From the NCBI GenBank assembly GCA_036803025.1, contig DAIRVC010000062.1, positions 1 through 13,966 on the forward strand: a DNA stretch of 13,966 bases. The letters run 5' to 3'. Source of the stretch: DAIRVC01 sp036803025 (lineage in GTDB: Bacteria > Chloroflexota > Anaerolineae > Anaerolineales > E44-bin32). Within the stretch, counting starts at the first letter, position 1; every line of letters starts with the position of its first letter. The notes below the pieces were generated by a model. It saw only the letters and a list, made by a program, of their open reading frames with translations. It was not told the DNA's origin and did no database searches. The position numbers were made by a program, and so were the translations under genes. Positions 1 to 5,018 of the stretch are shown piece by piece.

Positions 1-1041
1 CGCCACGGCCACGGCGCGGTTGAGCTCTACCACCGGGGACGGCGCCAGTTGGGCGAGCGCGTCATACAGGGCGGCGATCTTTCCCCAATCCGTTTCCGCC
101 GCCGTGCGCGCCCGGGCGTGGCAGGCGGCGATCTCGGCCTGAAGCGTGTATGGACGCGAGGTCCCGCCCAGGGCCTCGGCCCGCTCCAGGGCGGCCAGAC
201 CGCGGCGGATGAGGAGTTGATCCCAACGGGCCCGATCCTGATCGAGCAGCAGGACGGGCTCTCCCGACGGCCCTACCCTTGCGGCCGTTCGAGAGGACTG
301 GATCTCCATCAGCGCCACCAGGCCGTGGACCTCGGCCTCGTCTGGCATCAGGCCGGCCAGGAGGCGTCCCAAGCGGAGCGCCTCCTCGCATAACTCAGGC
401 CGCAGCCAGTCATCCCCGGCAGTGGCAGAATAACCTTCGTTGAAGATCAGGTAGATGACTTCGAGAACCGACGACAGCCGGGCGGCCAGGTCCTGGCGGT
501 CCGGCATCTCGAAGGGGACCTGCGCTTCCGACAGGGAGCGCTTGGCCCGGACGATTCGCTGGGCTACCGTCGGCGTCGGGGACAAGAAAGCCCGGGCGAT
601 CTCCTCCGTCGTCAGGCCGCCCAACAAACGCAGCGTCAGCGCCACTCGGGCTTCCGTCGACAGGATCGGATGGCAGGTCATGAACACCAGGCGCAGCAGG
701 TCATCCCCGACGGGATCGTCGACTGAATTCCCCAATTCGGGGAATCCCATTTCCTGGCGGGCTTCGAGCTCGCGGCCAAGCTCCGCGTGCTTCCGCTCAA
801 GCCGCCTGCTGCGCCGAAACTCGTCGATGGCCCTGCGCTTGGCGGTGGCCATCAGCCAGGCGCCCGGATTGCGTGGGACGCCCGACTCCGGCCACTGCTC
901 CAGCGCGGCGACAAGCGCGTCCTGAGCGAGATCCTCGGCCAGGCCGAGATCGCCGACGATCCGGGTGAGACCGCCGATCAATCTGGCCGATTCGATCCGC
1001 CAGATCGCGTCAATCGTGCGCTGGACCTCGGTGGTTATCAT
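1..1041 (-). CDS. ECF42-group RNA polymerase sigma factor with C-terminal TPR-like extension (3' end cut by window edge)
   Basis: This is an extracytoplasmic-function sigma factor that would direct RNA polymerase to a small regulon. I translated it by hand from the ATG at 1041; 347 codons run unbroken to base 1. Sigma region 2 is at about residues 10-78 (IWRIESARLIGGL, then EDLAQDALVAALEQWPESG and NPGAWLMATAKRRAIDEFRR). Sigma region 4 is at about 122-170 (ARVALTLRLLGGLTTEEIAR, then PTVAQRIVRAKR). The remainder is the long DUF6596/TPR-like extension typical of ECF42, with LEVIYLIFNEGYSA at about 193-206 and LLLDQDRARWDQLLIRRGLAA at about 264-284. Family members are about 410-420 aa, so roughly 65-75 residues are missing beyond the edge. 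It lies 19 nt after the DUF1801 gene, with no clear ribosome site, and is last in the operon. ECF42 factors have no classical anti-sigma factor; the extension is thought to control activity. The family call is firm; the inducing signal is unknown. Confidence 0.95.
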   Translation of the reverse strand, partial: MITTEVQRTIDAIWRIESARLIGGLTRIVGDLGLAEDLAQDALVAALEQWPESGVPRNPGAWLMATAKRRAIDEFRRSRRLERKHAELGRELEARQEMGFPELGNSVDDPVGDDLLRLVFMTCHPILSTEARVALTLRLLGGLTTEEIARAFLSPTPTVAQRIVRAKRSLSEAQVPFEMPDRQDLAARLSSVLEVIYLIFNEGYSATAGDDWLRPELCEEALRLGRLLAGLMPDEAEVHGLVALMEIQSSRTAARVGPSGEPVLLLDQDRARWDQLLIRRGLAALERAEALGGTSRPYTLQAEIAACHARARTAAETDWGKIAALYDALAQLAPSPVVELNRAVAVA

Positions 1042-1060
1042 GACCGCCGCGCGCCAAGCC

Positions 1061-1441
1061 TCACAGCTGCCGTATCCACTGTTGCAGAATCCCGGTGAAG
1101 GCACGTCTGTGCGAGCGGACCGCCTTCAGGTTGGGGAACGCGGCCACGCACCGATCCTGGGCCGCCCAGGTCAGCAGCCCGGAGGGGTCGTCGATGCGCG
1201 GGGCGAAAGTGTTGTCTTTGGCCTTCGCCCCGCGATGAAGCACAACCTGGACCGACTCGGCCGAGCGGAGGTTGAAGGTGGCAAAGTGATCGTCAATGTA
1301 GTAGCTGGGCGCATTCCACTTCACGGCTTCGCGGATGCGAGGATCGGCGCCCAGGATGATCGAGCGGATCGCCTCGATCTCCGCTTTGAGCGGATGCTTC
1401 AAGCGGGCCATGTACCGGTCGACTTCAGATTCGTCCTTCAC
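1061..1441 (-). CDS. DUF1801 (YdhG-like) domain protein
   Basis: This small cytoplasmic protein of about 126 aa has the DUF1801 fold. The diagnostic stretch is residues 12-50 or so (YMARLKHPLKAEIEAIRSII, then REAVKWNAPSYY), with FATFNLRS and VQVVLHRGAK following. The C-terminal region ends in LKAVRSHRRAFTGILQQWIR. The domain is related to the frataxin-like fold of YdhG; its biochemical role is not settled and I infer none here. I chose the GTG at 1441 because GAGGG lies seven bases upstream and the domain begins right after it. A GTG at 1483 would add 14 residues that look unlike the family and has a poorer ribosome site. It sits fourth in the ECF42 operon, between the AHSA1 gene and the sigma gene. 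DUF1801 and AHSA1 genes are common companions of DGPF/ECF42 loci. Confidence 0.88.
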   Translation of the reverse strand: MKDESEVDRYMARLKHPLKAEIEAIRSIILGADPRIREAVKWNAPSYYIDDHFATFNLRSAESVQVVLHRGAKAKDNTFAPRIDDPSGLLTWAAQDRCVAAFPNLKAVRSHRRAFTGILQQWIRQL

Positions 1442-1505
1442 CGCAACGCCCTCGAGGGATTGGCATCTGAGAGGAACGCACACCTGCCGCTTCGGACACG
1501 CAAGA

Positions 1506-2006
1506 TCACTTCCCCGCCAGGAGGGCGGCCATCTTGTCGAGGCACTGCTCCATGCCCATCTTGGAGAGTTCCATCATGCGTCCCTCCGTCCAGCCGTACT
1601 CCGTCACCGTGATCTCGGTCTTCTTCCCCAGCGCCCTGAAGGCCACCGCATTCAGCTGGTCCCGAGGAAAATCCGCTGGCAGCCCAACGGAGGCCGGGTC
1701 GATCTTGACACCGTTCTTGTCGACCAGGTTGTGGATGTACTCGATGCGCTGGAGCGGCATAATCCTCTTGTAGTGCCAGGTGCTGTACTGGTCCCCAAAC
1801 TCCGGCGAACTCATGCAGACCAGGGACGTCCCGCCCTCGCGGAAGTCGATCCTGGCGATGGGCGCCGTGAAGCCGTTCGGCCCCCACCATCTCTTCACAG
1901 CCTCCGCCTCGGTCCAGGCCTTCCACACCGCCTCGACGGGTGCGTCGAATGTGCGGGTGAACACCAGATCCGTCTTGTGCGTGTTGCCGGCCGGTTTGGC
2001 TGACAT
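1506..2006 (-). CDS. AHSA1/SRPBCC-family protein (START-like ligand-binding fold)
   Basis: This 166-aa soluble protein belongs to the SRPBCC superfamily, AHSA1-like branch. The signature is clear: TRTFDAPVEAVWKAWTEAEA at about residues 17-36, KRWWGPNGFTAP at about 38-49, then IDFREGG. The C-terminal helix MGMEQCLDKMAALL at about 150-163 would close over the hydrophobic cavity. Such proteins bind small hydrophobic ligands; despite the family name most bacterial members are not shown to act on Hsp90. A longer reading to 2048 adds 14 residues, but the ATG at 2006 is preceded by AAGGAGG at ideal spacing, so that start is preferred. It is third in the ECF42-controlled operon, 91 nt after the second DGPF gene; that gap holds a strong hairpin. 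The ligand cannot be deduced. Confidence 0.92.
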   Translation of the reverse strand: MSAKPAGNTHKTDLVFTRTFDAPVEAVWKAWTEAEAVKRWWGPNGFTAPIARIDFREGGTSLVCMSSPEFGDQYSTWHYKRIMPLQRIEYIHNLVDKNGVKIDPASVGLPADFPRDQLNAVAFRALGKKTEITVTEYGWTEGRMMELSKMGMEQCLDKMAALLAGK

Positions 2007-2024
2007 GTCTGCCTCCTTGTGCCA

Positions 2025-2076
2025 GGCGCTGGCGCCCGGCATGCCCACTCCCCTGGCCTGCCGGGCGCCAAGCGCC
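2025..2076 (-). other. Long hairpin in the operon gap upstream of the AHSA1 gene
   Basis: Bases 2025-2041 and 2059-2076 are inverted repeats: 17 paired positions with a single bulged base, around a 17-nt loop (2042-2058). The core arm is GGCGCCCGGCA / TGCCGGGCGCC. In the leftward mRNA the stem ends about seven bases before the AAGGAGG of the AHSA1 gene, so it does not bury that site. There is no run of U after it, which argues against a simple intrinsic terminator. It could mark an mRNA processing or stability boundary between the DGPF half and the AHSA1-DUF1801-sigma half of the operon, or be an inserted palindromic element. Function is inference. Confidence 0.6.
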
Positions 2077-2097
2077 GTCTCACGGGATTCGCGCGCC

Positions 2098-2514
2098 TCA
2101 GCCCTGGCCGCGGCTCTGAAGCTCCGCGAAGCCGGCTGCCGCCTGCTGCACGTCGGCCGGGAAATCCGACATCTCCTGCACCTGGCGCACTTCGATCACC
2201 TCATTGGCCGAAGCGGGGCAGCGCGAGGCCCACTCGATGGCTTCGGCCTTCGACCGGACCTGGATTATCCAGTAGCCGCCCACAACTTCCTTGGCTTCGA
2301 TGAAAGGCCCGTCGGTCACCTTGGGTTTCCCGCCGGTGAAGGAAACGCGGGCGCCCATCGAAGGCGGGTGCAAGCCGTCCAGCGCCAGAAGCACGCCGGC
2401 CTGCTGCAGCGACTCGTTGTACTTCATCATCGCCTCGACAGCCTTTACGTCCGGCATCGCTCCCGGCTCCGCCTTCTCATACTCGCTCGGGATCATCAGC
2501 AGCATGAATCGCAT
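2098..2514 (-). CDS. YCII/DGPF-domain protein (downstream copy)
   Basis: This 138-aa protein has the YCII-related DGPF domain, a ferredoxin-like (alpha+beta barrel) fold. The hallmarks are MRFMLLMIPSE at the N-terminus, YNESLQQAGVLLALDGLHP at about residues 32-50 with its conserved His, TDGPFIEAKEVVGGYWIIQV at about 67-86 carrying the DGPF motif (68-71), then WASRCP. The start ATG has GAAGGAG at good spacing. DGPF proteins are the hallmark genomic partner and regulatory target of ECF42 sigma factors, but their biochemical activity is not established. It lies 20 nt downstream of a paralogue, so one transcript almost certainly carries both. The C-terminal tail after residue 115 is Ala/Gln-rich and probably flexible. 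Confidence 0.95.
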   Translation of the reverse strand: MRFMLLMIPSEYEKAEPGAMPDVKAVEAMMKYNESLQQAGVLLALDGLHPPSMGARVSFTGGKPKVTDGPFIEAKEVVGGYWIIQVRSKAEAIEWASRCPASANEVIEVRQVQEMSDFPADVQQAAAGFAELQSRGQG

Positions 2515-2534
2515 GGTCTACTCTCCTTCAGCCC

Positions 2535-2981
2535 CTAGGGCCGCTTTGCGGCTTCGCTCAGTTGCTCCGTGCGCGCACGCAGCCGCTCTTCTTGTTCGCG
2601 CAGCTCAGGGGTCAGCTCGGTCCCGAAATCATCCATTTCGAACACCGGCCGGATCTCGATCAGGCCTTCGGTTGCGCCGACGGGGCTCGGGCAGCGCTTG
2701 ACCCACGCGACCGCCTCGTCCATCGACCTCACCTGCCACAGCCAGTACCCGGCCACCACTTCTTTGGATTCGGCGAAGGGACCGTCGATGACCGTGGTCT
2801 TCCCACCTGAGAACTTGACCCGCTTGGCCTTCGAGCTTGGATGCAGGCCTTCGCCGCCGAGAAGAACGCCGGCCTTGACCAGTTCCTCGTTGTACCTTCC
2901 CATCTCGGCCAAGAACTTCTCGTCCGGGAGGACTCCTGCCTCGGAGTCCCGATCGCCATGGATGAACACCATCACTCGCAT
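2535..2981 (-). CDS. YCII/DGPF-domain protein (upstream copy, first gene of the ECF42 operon)
   Basis: This 148-aa paralogue of the next gene has the same order of motifs: MRVMVFIHGD, YNEELVKAGVLLGGEGLHP at about residues 30-48, IDGPFAESKEVVAGYWLWQV at about 65-84 with DGPF at 66-69, then WVKRCP. After the domain, residues 120-148 form a highly charged helix (ELREQEERLRARTEQLSEA) that could be a coiled coil and mediate dimerisation with itself or its neighbour. The ATG at 2981 follows GGAGG at normal spacing. It is the first gene of a five-gene leftward unit and lies about 80 nt below an ECF42-type promoter element, so it should be the most directly sigma-controlled gene. Its activity is unknown. 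Confidence 0.95.
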   Translation of the reverse strand: MRVMVFIHGDRDSEAGVLPDEKFLAEMGRYNEELVKAGVLLGGEGLHPSSKAKRVKFSGGKTTVIDGPFAESKEVVAGYWLWQVRSMDEAVAWVKRCPSPVGATEGLIEIRPVFEMDDFGTELTPELREQEERLRARTEQLSEAAKRP

Positions 2982-3057
2982 CGCTGCACCTCCAACCAGA
3001 ATAGGATTGGGCGGGTGCCGGTCGATCGGCCCGGCCTCCCTTGCCCTACACCTATAC

Positions 3058-3084
3058 GTCGAACAAGGTACGCCGGATTCGACA
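3058..3084 (-). promoter_or_regulatory. Candidate ECF42-dependent promoter (TGTCGA-N17-CGAC)
   Basis: On the minus strand TGTCGA (3084-3079) is followed after 17 bases by CGAC (3061-3058). As I recall it, the motif described for ECF42 sigma factors has TGTCGA at -35 and a CGA-type -10. The element points at the first DGPF gene, with a predicted leader of roughly 70 nt. The operon it heads encodes an ECF42 factor at its end, so positive autoregulation is likely. The spacing and position are seen; the link to this sigma factor is inference from the family. The rest of the 2982-3210 gap shows no other gene. Confidence 0.65.
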
Positions 3085-3193
3085 CGAGAATGTCAGCCTG
3101 GAAGGCTTCCGGCGGGATGTCGACCGGGCGGGATAGGTCGGCGGCCCCGGCGAAATTGCCAGGGCCGTTGGGGGCGCCTCGACGGGCAGGACG

Positions 3194-3206
3194 GCGGCCC
3201 GGCCGC
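3194..3206 (-). terminator. Weak GC hairpin just after the MoaD-like gene
   Basis: A GCGGCC-C-GGCCGC inverted repeat lies five bases past the stop codon of the MoaD-like gene. There is no U-rich tail, so it is at best a weak or factor-assisted end signal. It is reported because it sits at the expected place, between that gene and the ECF42-type promoter. Confidence 0.25.
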
Positions 3207-3210
3207 TGCG

Positions 3211-3507
3211 CTAGCCGCCGGCGATCGCCCCCACGATGCGGAACGGTTCCTTGCCGCGCGCGACCTCTTCCGGCAAGAGTGCATCCGCCGCCTCGAAAGA
3301 CAAGTCCTCGCCGCAGGCGAAGTAGCGCAGCATCGGCCGTCGCGCCCGGGTCGTGTGGTCGCGGATCGTCCCGCGCAGCATCGGATAGCTGCCCTCGAGC
3401 GCGTCCAGGAGGGAGCGCTGGGTGACCGGTCCTGCGACCCGCAGGCTGACCTCTTTCCCGACGCCAGCCAGGGTGCGCAGGTGGTACGGGAGGATGACCC
3501 GGATCAT
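3211..3507 (-). CDS. MoaD/ThiS-family ubiquitin-like protein ending in Gly-Gly
   Basis: This 98-aa beta-grasp protein ends VGAIAGG, the C-terminal Gly-Gly that MoaD and ThiS proteins use for adenylation and thiocarboxylate formation. Other family features are an opening beta strand (MIRVILPYHLR), a hydrophobic helix with LLDALEGSYPMLRGTIRD at about residues 33-50, and YFACGEDLSFEAADALLPEE at about 62-81. No molybdopterin or thiazole genes and no E1-like activating enzyme are in view, so it may serve a different sulfur-transfer or conjugation role. Pairing with a BNR-repeat protein, as here, is one I recall from other genomes. The ATG at 3507 overlaps the stop of the preceding mini-ORF (ATGA), with GAGGG seven bases upstream. 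The other in-frame reading upstream is blocked, which fixes this start. Confidence 0.85.
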   Translation of the reverse strand: MIRVILPYHLRTLAGVGKEVSLRVAGPVTQRSLLDALEGSYPMLRGTIRDHTTRARRPMLRYFACGEDLSFEAADALLPEEVARGKEPFRIVGAIAGG

Positions 3508-3551
3508 CCCTGCGCCCTCATCGCGGACGTTAAGGTGGGCGCAGGGATCAT
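3504..3551 (-). CDS. Second coupled mini-ORF of the 44-bp repeat (15 aa)
   Basis: It reads MIPAPTLTSAMRAQG and then TGA, whose last bases overlap the ATG of the MoaD-like gene (3504-3507). Its own ATG overlaps the stop of the mini-ORF before it (3548-3551). CAGGG lies seven bases before the ATG. Compared with its sister, the first eight residues are identical while three bases in that stretch differ, all silently; the next three codons differ in sequence (F/S, K/A, I/M). Translation would be a by-product of reinitiation, or a relay that carries ribosomes to the MoaD-like gene. Expression is unproven. Confidence 0.35.
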   Translation of the reverse strand: MIPAPTLTSAMRAQG

Positions 3552-3595
3552 CCCTGCGCCCTGATCTTGAAGGTCAAGGTAGGCGCAGGGATCAT
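3548..3595 (-). CDS. First coupled mini-ORF of the 44-bp repeat (15 aa)
   Basis: It reads MIPAPTLTFKIRAQG and then TGA. Its ATG overlaps the TGA of the sialidase-fold gene in an ATGA (3592-3595), and its stop overlaps the next mini-ORF start in the same way. GAGG lies about eleven bases upstream within the sialidase-fold gene. The peptide resembles no known leader peptide. It may exist only because the repeat happens to preserve ATGA junctions. Confidence 0.35.
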   Translation of the reverse strand: MIPAPTLTFKIRAQG

Positions 3596-4707
3596 GGCAG
3601 CGTCTGCACCTCGACCGAGAGCACGGCCGGCAGGCTTTGCACGATCGGCGCCCAGCTGTCCCCGGCGTCGCCGGAGGCGTACACCTGCCCGCCGGTCGTG
3701 CCGAAGTAGACCCCGCATGGGTCCAGCTTGTCGACCGCCATCGAGTCGCGCAGCACGTTGACGTAGCAGTCGCGCTGCGGCAGGCCCTTCGAAAGGGCCT
3801 CCCACTCGTTCCCGCCGCTGCGGCTTCGGTACACCCGCAGCTTGCCTTCGGGCGGGTAGTGTTCGGAGTCGCTCTTGATCGGGACGACGTAGATCGTCTC
3901 CGGTTCGTGGGCGTGGACATCGATCACGAAGCCGAAGTCGGTCGGCAGGTTGCCGCTGACTTCCTGCCACGAATCGCCGCCGTCGTCGCTGCGCATCACG
4001 TCCCAGTGCTTCTGCATGAAGAGCGTCTGCGGGCGCGAGGGGTGCATGGCGATGCGGTGGACGCAGTGACCGACCTCCGCCGCCGGATCGGGCATGAAGT
4101 CGGACTTGAGCCCGCGATTGCGGGGCTGCCAGGTCGCGCCGGCGTCATCCGTGCGGAAGACACCCGCGGCTGAGATGGCCACAAACATGCGCCCGTTGCC
4201 GCCGGGATCGAGGAGGATGGTGTGCAAGCACATGCCGCCGGCGCCCGGGGCCCACTGGCTGCCCGAGCTGTGTGCCCGCATGCCGCGCAGCTCCTGCCAG
4301 GTCGCGCCGGCGTCGGTGGAGCGGAACAGCGCCGCGTCCTCGACTCCGGCGTAAACAGTGTCGGGATCGGTCAGCGACGGTTCGAAGTGCCAGACACGCT
4401 TGAACTCCCAGGGATGCGGGGTGTTGTCGTACCACAAGTGCTTGCCCGGCTCGCCGTCATACTTGAACTCGTTGCCGACGGTCTGCCACGTCTTGCCTCC
4501 GTCGTCGGAGCGGTGCACCACCTGACCAAACCAGTCGGAGGCTTGCGAGGCGTAGATGCGATTGGGGTCGACCGGCGAGCCTTTGAGGTGGTAGATCTCC
4601 AGGCCCCCGAAATGAGGCCCGTCGATCTTCCAGTCCTTGCGCTTGCCGTCGGAGGTCAACACGAACGCACCTTTACGCGTACCGACGAGAACCCGGACAC
4701 CGCTCAT
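3592..4707 (-). CDS. Sialidase-fold BNR/Asp-box beta-propeller protein (WD40/YVTN/BNR-like)
   Basis: This 371-aa beta-propeller has six Asp-box (SxDxGxxW) positions at about residues 67-74 (SDDGGKTW), 130-137 (STDAGATW), 186-193 (TDDAGATW), 240-247 (SDDGGDSW), 295-302 (degenerate, SRSGGNEW) and 345-352 (SGDAGDSW). The even spacing suggests a complete propeller. Asp-boxes are structural and occur in sialidases, photosystem assembly factors and VPS10-like proteins, so enzymatic sialidase activity should not be assumed; I do not see the arginine triad with confidence. There is no signal peptide or membrane segment, so it is probably cytoplasmic. The ATG at 4707 has GGGAGGG nearby; a longer reading to 4812 adds 35 residues without family character. 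It is transcribed with the MoaD-like gene, with two repeat mini-ORFs between them. Confidence 0.88.
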   Translation of the reverse strand: MSGVRVLVGTRKGAFVLTSDGKRKDWKIDGPHFGGLEIYHLKGSPVDPNRIYASQASDWFGQVVHRSDDGGKTWQTVGNEFKYDGEPGKHLWYDNTPHPWEFKRVWHFEPSLTDPDTVYAGVEDAALFRSTDAGATWQELRGMRAHSSGSQWAPGAGGMCLHTILLDPGGNGRMFVAISAAGVFRTDDAGATWQPRNRGLKSDFMPDPAAEVGHCVHRIAMHPSRPQTLFMQKHWDVMRSDDGGDSWQEVSGNLPTDFGFVIDVHAHEPETIYVVPIKSDSEHYPPEGKLRVYRSRSGGNEWEALSKGLPQRDCYVNVLRDSMAVDKLDPCGVYFGTTGGQVYASGDAGDSWAPIVQSLPAVLSVEVQTLP

Positions 4708-4762
4708 AACGACACCCTCCCGGACAGCTGTATCTGCCAGCGCTGCGGCGGCCCGGTGCCCC

Positions 4763-4786
4763 GCCCAATCGCGAAGGCGACTGGGC
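4763..4786 (-). other. Stem-loop in the leader of the sialidase-fold gene
   Basis: Arms 4763-4772 and 4777-4786 pair over ten positions (one G-U in the RNA) around a four-base loop. It lies between the candidate promoter and the start codon at 4707. No U-tract follows, so it is a leader structure rather than a clear terminator. Function unknown. Confidence 0.45.
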
Positions 4787-4828
4787 AGCGGGCGGCCGGC
4801 AGTTGCTGGCACGGTCGAATTAGGACGG

Positions 4829-4834
4829 ATTATA
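4829..4834 (-). promoter_or_regulatory. Candidate -10 element for the sialidase-fold/MoaD-like unit
   Basis: The minus strand shows a perfect TATAAT in an AT-rich patch that stands out from the GC-rich surroundings. The predicted start near 4822 gives a leader of about 115 nt. No good -35 hexamer is found 16-19 bases upstream (TCGTAG at 17), so an activator or a different sigma preference may be involved. Confidence 0.45.
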
Positions 4835-4948
4835 TCGCATTTTGGGGAAGGCTACGATTGGGGAAGTGCCGCGGGCGTCCCTTCGGCTCCAGCGCTACCT
4901 CAGGCGGCGCCCAACCCCATCACCAGCGATCAGCCGGCCGGGTAGATC

Positions 4949-4980
4949 GCCGCTCGCCGGGCAGAAGCCCGCTCGGCGGC
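4949..4980 (-). terminator. Possible terminator hairpin after the MFS gene
   Basis: Arms 4949-4962 and 4967-4980 pair as five outer and five inner GC pairs with a 4x4 internal loop and an AGAA loop. It lies about 40 bases past the MFS stop. There is no U-tract, so confidence is low. Confidence 0.3.
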
Positions 4981-5018
4981 CAGCGGACCGCCTCCCCTTG
5001 CGTCGGCCGTTTCGGGCG

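Larger units (their letters stand above)
3503..3595 (-). repeat. Two 44-bp tandem repeats with palindromic ends, between the sialidase-fold and MoaD-like genes
   Basis: Units 3503-3546 and 3547-3590 align along their length, and a partial third start (ATGAT on the minus strand) ends at 3595. Each unit carries inverted ends CCTGCGCC / GGCGCAGG; where units meet, two 11-nt arms flank one base to make a near-perfect palindrome. On the minus strand the 88-bp block is bounded by ATGATCC on both sides, as if inserted with a short duplication at an older ATGA junction between the two flanking genes. It may belong to a dispersed palindromic (REP/MITE-like) family, but copy number elsewhere cannot be judged from one window. 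Confidence 0.85.
4708..5018. other. 311-bp non-coding gap between the MFS gene and the sialidase-fold gene
   Basis: No convincing gene is present; open frames here have no family character. It contains, from right to left, the end of the MFS transcript with a hairpin at 4949-4980, the -10 element at 4829-4834, a ten-bp leader stem-loop, and the ribosome site for the sialidase-fold gene. It is therefore read as the terminator-plus-promoter region separating two leftward transcripts. Confidence 0.6.

Noticed and set aside
49..1612. Several plus-strand open frames (for example 49-393, 455-925, 965-1612) over the left end
   Set aside because: They are antisense shadows of the ECF42 sigma and DUF1801 genes. 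The minus-strand reading has clear family motifs and unbroken frames; these have none.
1718..1744. A plus-strand TGTCGA-N18-CGA inside the AHSA1 gene
   Set aside because: It points at no plus-strand gene and has non-optimal spacing. It shows that such matches arise by chance in this DNA, which lowers the weight of motif evidence alone.
3503..3595. CRISPR array
   Set aside because: Only two imperfect adjacent units with no unique spacers, and no cas genes nearby.
3504..3970. Longer minus-strand open frames running into the mini-ORFs from within the sialidase-fold gene (3548-3970, 3504-3920)
   Set aside because: Upstream of the mini-ORF starts they are out-of-frame shadows, Arg-rich and without family character. 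Only their last 15 codons are discussed as mini-ORFs.
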